Assembly: GCA_034437315.1 (NCBI GenBank)
Contig: DAOTUC010000067.1
Span: forward strand, 1-8,568
Length of the DNA stretch: 8,568 nucleotides
Reading direction: 5' to 3'
Origin: DSAR01 sp034437315
Lineage (GTDB): Bacteria > Chloroflexota > Anaerolineae > B4-G1
Below, one piece after another: positions 7,023 to 8,568 of the stretch. The position numbers and the translations under genes are program-made. The notes under the pieces were generated by a model. It was not told the origin of the DNA and searched no databases. It saw only the letters and a list, made by a program, of their open reading frames with translations. Positions within the stretch are counted from its first letter, which is position 1. Every line of letters begins with the position of its first letter.

Positions 7023-7850
7023 CTAGGTTGCCCGCCGGTCGTACAGGCTCAATAGGTTGGCGACGTGGATCTGCTGCACCAGGCCGTTAAGCGGCAGACG
7101 AGATAGCCCGGTCGATTCGATGCTGTCTCGCGCCAATTTCTCTCGCCCGTCCTCTTTCTTGAGGGCTTCGTCGACCTTTTTCTCGATGGCGTCCAAATAG
7201 TTCAGGCTGATATGGACGATGTCGTCCACCTCGCCGCGCAGGATAACCTCGCCGTGCCCCTGGACCATATTCTCGACCGAGAGGTCCAATATCTTCCGCA
7301 ACGAGGCGCGCAGAGGCGCTATCTCCCCGTCAACGATGGAGGGGGCCGGCAAAACGGTGTCGGCGGCGAATAGGACCCGGTCGTCCTCTACGTAGGCCAT
7401 TAACGAGTCGGCGGTGTGTCCTGGCGCTTGGATCAACCGCACGACTTTCTTTCCTATCCGGAGGCCCATCTCTCCCTCGCTAAAGGTCACGTCTGGCAGG
7501 CGGATGGACACCTCTTCCAGCGAGGGATCCTCTTGTTGCACGCGCTCCAGCGTAGGAATGCCGACCTTGATCAGCAATTCCAGGCAGCGCTTGCGAGCCA
7601 CGACGTCGGCCTGGGGGAACAGGTAGGTCCCATAGGTGTGATCGGCGTGATAATGGGTCAGGATGACGTACTGGACGCCGGGTTGGCTGATGCGCGAAAG
7701 GAACACTTTCATCTGTTTGGTCTCGGAGGGGAATGGGAGACTGTCAATTAGGATGATGCCTTCGTCGGTTACGATTGCGCCAGCCGTCACTTTGGCATAT
7801 AAGCCACTGGTGAATACGTAAATATCGTCAGAAACTCGCTCTCGTAGCAC
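7023..7850 (-). CDS. Metallo-beta-lactamase-fold hydrolase
   Basis: A 275-residue protein of the metallo-beta-lactamase superfamily. The metal ligands are visible: HYHADH at residues 66-71 (HxHxDH), His145 in APGHTADS, Asp164 in FAADTV and His199 in QGHGE, so a two-metal hydrolytic site is complete. The N-terminal half (VYVFTSG-like start, then GIILIDSLP) is the usual first beta-sheet. After about residue 205 an all-helical C-terminal segment of roughly 70 residues (YLDAIEKKVDEALKKEDGRE, then NLLSLYDRR at the end) may shape the substrate pocket. The substrate is unknown: glyoxalase II-like thioesters, lactones and other esters are all possible. There is no signal peptide, so it is probably cytosolic. 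GTG at 7848-7850 is taken as the start because GAGGTG lies 4 nt upstream. It is a single-gene unit with its own promoter, and there is no terminator before the ileS promoter. Confidence 0.9.
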   Translation of the reverse strand: MLRERVSDDIYVFTSGLYAKVTAGAIVTDEGIILIDSLPFPSETKQMKVFLSRISQPGVQYVILTHYHADHTYGTYLFPQADVVARKRCLELLIKVGIPTLERVQQEDPSLEEVSIRLPDVTFSEGEMGLRIGKKVVRLIQAPGHTADSLMAYVEDDRVLFAADTVLPAPSIVDGEIAPLRASLRKILDLSVENMVQGHGEVILRGEVDDIVHISLNYLDAIEKKVDEALKKEDGREKLARDSIESTGLSRLPLNGLVQQIHVANLLSLYDRRAT

Positions 7851-7896
7851 AGCACACCTCGTATCGTTGTGGGAAAACGTTCACTATAGGAGTCGC

Positions 7897-7922
7897 CCGT
7901 GATGGGGCTTTGTGGATCACGG
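7897..7922 (-). other. Hairpin in the 5' leader of the metallo-hydrolase gene
   Basis: CCGTGAT (7922 to 7916 region, minus strand) pairs perfectly with ATCACGG (7903-7897) around a 12 nt loop. It lies between the predicted transcription start and the GTG codon, about 46 nt before the gene. On the plus strand the same stem is followed by TTTTCT, so it would look like a terminator in that direction, but no plus-strand gene precedes it. Its role is unknown. Confidence 0.45.
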
Positions 7923-7947
7923 TTTTCTAATGTTCAACGTTCAAGGG

Positions 7948-7976
7948 AAGATAGCACAAAGCGGCTTTCAAGTCAA
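7948..7976 (-). promoter_or_regulatory. Sigma70-type promoter of the metallo-hydrolase gene
   Basis: TTGACT (7976-7971) and TATCTT (7953-7948) with exactly 17 nt spacing predict a start near 7941, giving a leader of about 90 nt. That leader contains the hairpin at 7897-7922. Confidence 0.75.
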
Positions 7977-8004
7977 GTTCAGCCGTCTGACAGTTTATCA
8001 ACCT

Positions 8005-8031
8005 CCCGCAGGTTCATCGCAAACCGGCGGG
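8005..8031. repeat. Interrupted palindrome in the intergenic region
   Basis: CCCGC-a-GGTT (8005-8014) and AACC-g-GCGGG (8022-8031) form a 9 bp stem with one mismatch around a 7 nt loop; ACCT at 8001-8004 and AGGT at 8037-8040 could extend it. There is no T-run on either side, so it is not a standard intrinsic terminator. It lies between the end of the 6S-like transcript and the promoter of the metallo-hydrolase gene. Apart from the structures listed, I see no gene in 7851-8402. Confidence 0.4.
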
Positions 8032-8063
8032 GGTAGAGGTGAACGTGTCGGGTAGTTAGAACA

Positions 8064-8095
8064 TAGATAAACGCCACCGATTGACTCGGTGGCGT
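8064..8095 (-). terminator. Intrinsic terminator of the 6S-like RNA unit
   Basis: A perfect 10 bp stem, ACGCCACCGA (8095-8086) with TCGGTGGCGT (8080-8071), has a 5 nt loop and is followed on the minus strand by TTATCTATG. The plus-strand side has no T-rich tail, so the minus direction is preferred. It comes about 15 nt after the closing stem of the candidate ncRNA. Confidence 0.7.
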
Positions 8096-8110
8096 CTATA
8101 GATCAAACTG

Positions 8111-8280
8111 TCCCCCGCCGTGCCGTGTGTCGCGAGATTTTGAACCTGTAATCTCAGGTGGGGACCTTCTCAGCGGTCTGCCTTGCCCGAGGGCTATCGC
8201 ATTCCTCTCTGAAGAGACAGTCCCCGTTTTTATGTGTGTTGGCTCAAAACGCAAAACGACGTTCACGAGCACAGCAGGGT
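8111..8280 (-). ncRNA. ssrS: Candidate 6S RNA (structured regulatory RNA)
   Basis: A minus-strand transcript of about 170 nt before its terminator. The predicted first base, A8280, is followed at once by a closing stem: CCCTGCTGTGC (8279-8269) with GCACGGCGGGG (8123-8113), 11 bp including two G-U pairs, extended by CGTG/CACG and GTCG/CGAC. Next comes a large bubble: about 30 unpaired nt on the 5' side, and on the 3' side a small GAGATT/AATCTC hairpin (8155-8134). The terminal arm is closed by GGGGAC (8225-8220) and GTCCCC (8165-8160), with an inner GTCT/AGAC and an apical GCC-CTCG-GGC. Closing stem, central bubble with 3'-strand hairpin, and terminal arm are the layout of 6S RNA, which mimics an open promoter and binds sigma70 polymerase. 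The G-U pairs would be C-A clashes on the plus strand, fixing the direction. Another structured RNA class cannot be excluded. Confidence 0.58.
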
Positions 8281-8286
8281 ATATAG

Positions 8287-8315
8287 AATATACCACGCAT
8301 TGGGCAAAAGCGCAA
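8287..8315 (-). promoter_or_regulatory. Promoter of the 6S-like RNA
   Basis: TTGCGC (8315-8310) and TATATT (8292-8287) are spaced by 17 nt. The predicted start falls one base before the closing stem of the ncRNA, so promoter and fold support each other. Confidence 0.68.
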
Positions 8316-8358
8316 GTGAGTTGTTGGCAGGTGGGGCAGGTTTCTGGGGATGTTGGGA

Positions 8359-8392
8359 TTGACTTTTCAAAAAGGCCTGAATGGGGTATAAT
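8359..8392 (+). promoter_or_regulatory. Promoter of tRNA-Pro
   Basis: A perfect TATAAT at 8387-8392 lies 10 nt before the tRNA. The best-looking -35, TTGACT at 8359-8364, is 22 nt away, which is too far; TTTTCA at 8364-8369 has the right 17 nt spacing but is a poorer match. The promoter is back-to-back with that of the 6S-like RNA, about 45 nt apart. Confidence 0.65.
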
Positions 8393-8402
8393 AGCGTCAA
8401 TT

Positions 8403-8476
8403 CGGGGCGTAGCGCAGCTCGGAAGCGCGCACGGATCGGGACCGTGAGGTCGCGGGTTCAAATCCCGCCGCCCCGA
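8403..8476 (+). tRNA. tRNA-Pro (anticodon CGG)
   Basis: A complete 74 nt cloverleaf. The acceptor stem is CGGGGCG (8403-8409) with CGCCCCG (8469-8475), D stem GCGC/GCGC, anticodon stem CACGG/CCGTG with loop ATCGGGA and anticodon CGG at 8437-8439, a 5 nt variable loop AGGTC, and T arm GCGGG-TTCAAAT-CCCGC. It reads the Pro codon CCG. The C1-G72 pair and the GTAGCGCAGC start are typical of bacterial tRNA-Pro. After discriminator A8476 the DNA continues CCT, so the CCA end is not encoded and must be added by nucleotidyltransferase. Confidence 0.97.
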
Positions 8477-8481
8477 CCTTA

Positions 8482-8518
8482 GTCCTCACGGCAAGCCTCC
8501 CAGGCGGGCCGTGAGGAC
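8482..8518 (+). terminator. Long hairpin after tRNA-Pro, probable 3' processing or termination structure
   Basis: GTCCTCACGGC (8482-8492) is a perfect 11 nt inverse of GCCGTGAGGAC (8508-8518). Inside, GCCT (8495-8498) and AGGC (8502-8505) add four pairs behind an AA/GG internal loop, leaving a CCC tip. It starts 5 nt after the tRNA. No T-run follows (AGCGGTTAAG), so it is an atypical terminator or a stabilising/processing hairpin. I see nothing codable in the remaining 50 nt. Confidence 0.55.
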
Positions 8519-8568
8519 AGCGGTTAAGAATTCCACAAAGACCGTAGTCGGCACGGCTCCCCCCCTCT

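Noticed and set aside
8071..8280. SRP (4.5S) RNA or tmRNA as identity of the ncRNA
   Set aside because: No GGAAGCAG-type SRP loop, and no tRNA-like ends or tag ORF; the length and the bubble architecture fit 6S better.
8127..8447. 106-codon plus-strand ORF
   Set aside because: It ends inside the tRNA and overlaps the ncRNA and both promoters; not a credible protein.
8096..8461. 121-codon minus-strand ORF
   Set aside because: It is antisense to tRNA-Pro and runs through the 6S-like RNA, has no ribosome site, and has a low-complexity unlikely composition at its start (MNPRPHGPDPCALPSC).
1..8568. Defence island, CRISPR array, insertion sequence or prophage
   Set aside because: No repeat-spacer pattern, transposase, terminal inverted repeats or phage genes are visible; the content is housekeeping.

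Overview
The window looks like a piece of chromosome from a member of the Chloroflexota, probably Anaerolineae-like. The genome is GC-rich. The evidence is a secreted-type protein ending in a YLPLVM tail (a C-terminal signature I associate with this phylum), a DUF3786 protein, a DksA-like/lspA/rluD cluster, and an unusual isoleucyl-tRNA synthetase. Nearly everything is housekeeping and on the minus strand. I see no mobile element, CRISPR array or phage gene. The taxonomic call is inference from protein flavour, not from a search.

Layout, left to right. (1) 1-413 (+): C-terminal end of a probable surface protein, convergent with the next gene and sharing a CTAG at the two stops. (2) 410-1223 (-): a two-gene unit, a 59-residue protein followed by a DUF3786 protein that starts at GTG inside its tail. 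(3) 1392-3213 (-): a tight operon in the order DksA/TraR-like zinc-finger protein, lspA, rluD-type pseudouridine synthase, driven by a clear sigma70-type promoter at 3248-3276. (4) 3312-6977 (-): ileS with a complete T-box riboswitch leader (promoter, Ile specifier AUC, T-box, antiterminator/terminator). The open frame running upstream of ileS is the leader read as protein, so the true start is at 6662. (5) 7023-7850 (-): a metallo-beta-lactamase-fold hydrolase with its own promoter. (6) 8062-8315 (-): a non-coding stretch that folds like 6S RNA, with its own promoter and terminator. (7) 8403-8476 (+): tRNA-Pro(CGG), followed by a long perfect hairpin.

Functionally the window combines translation (IleRS under charged-tRNA feedback, tRNA-Pro, rRNA pseudouridylation), transcription control (DksA-like protein and a candidate 6S RNA, both expected to act on RNA polymerase) and lipoprotein maturation (LspA). 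The most noteworthy items are the IleRS catalytic signature, which reads GVHH instead of HxGH and EMHKS instead of KMSKS (a pattern linked with mupirocin hyper-resistance), the 6S-like RNA hidden under spurious ORFs, and the unlisted 59-residue gene.
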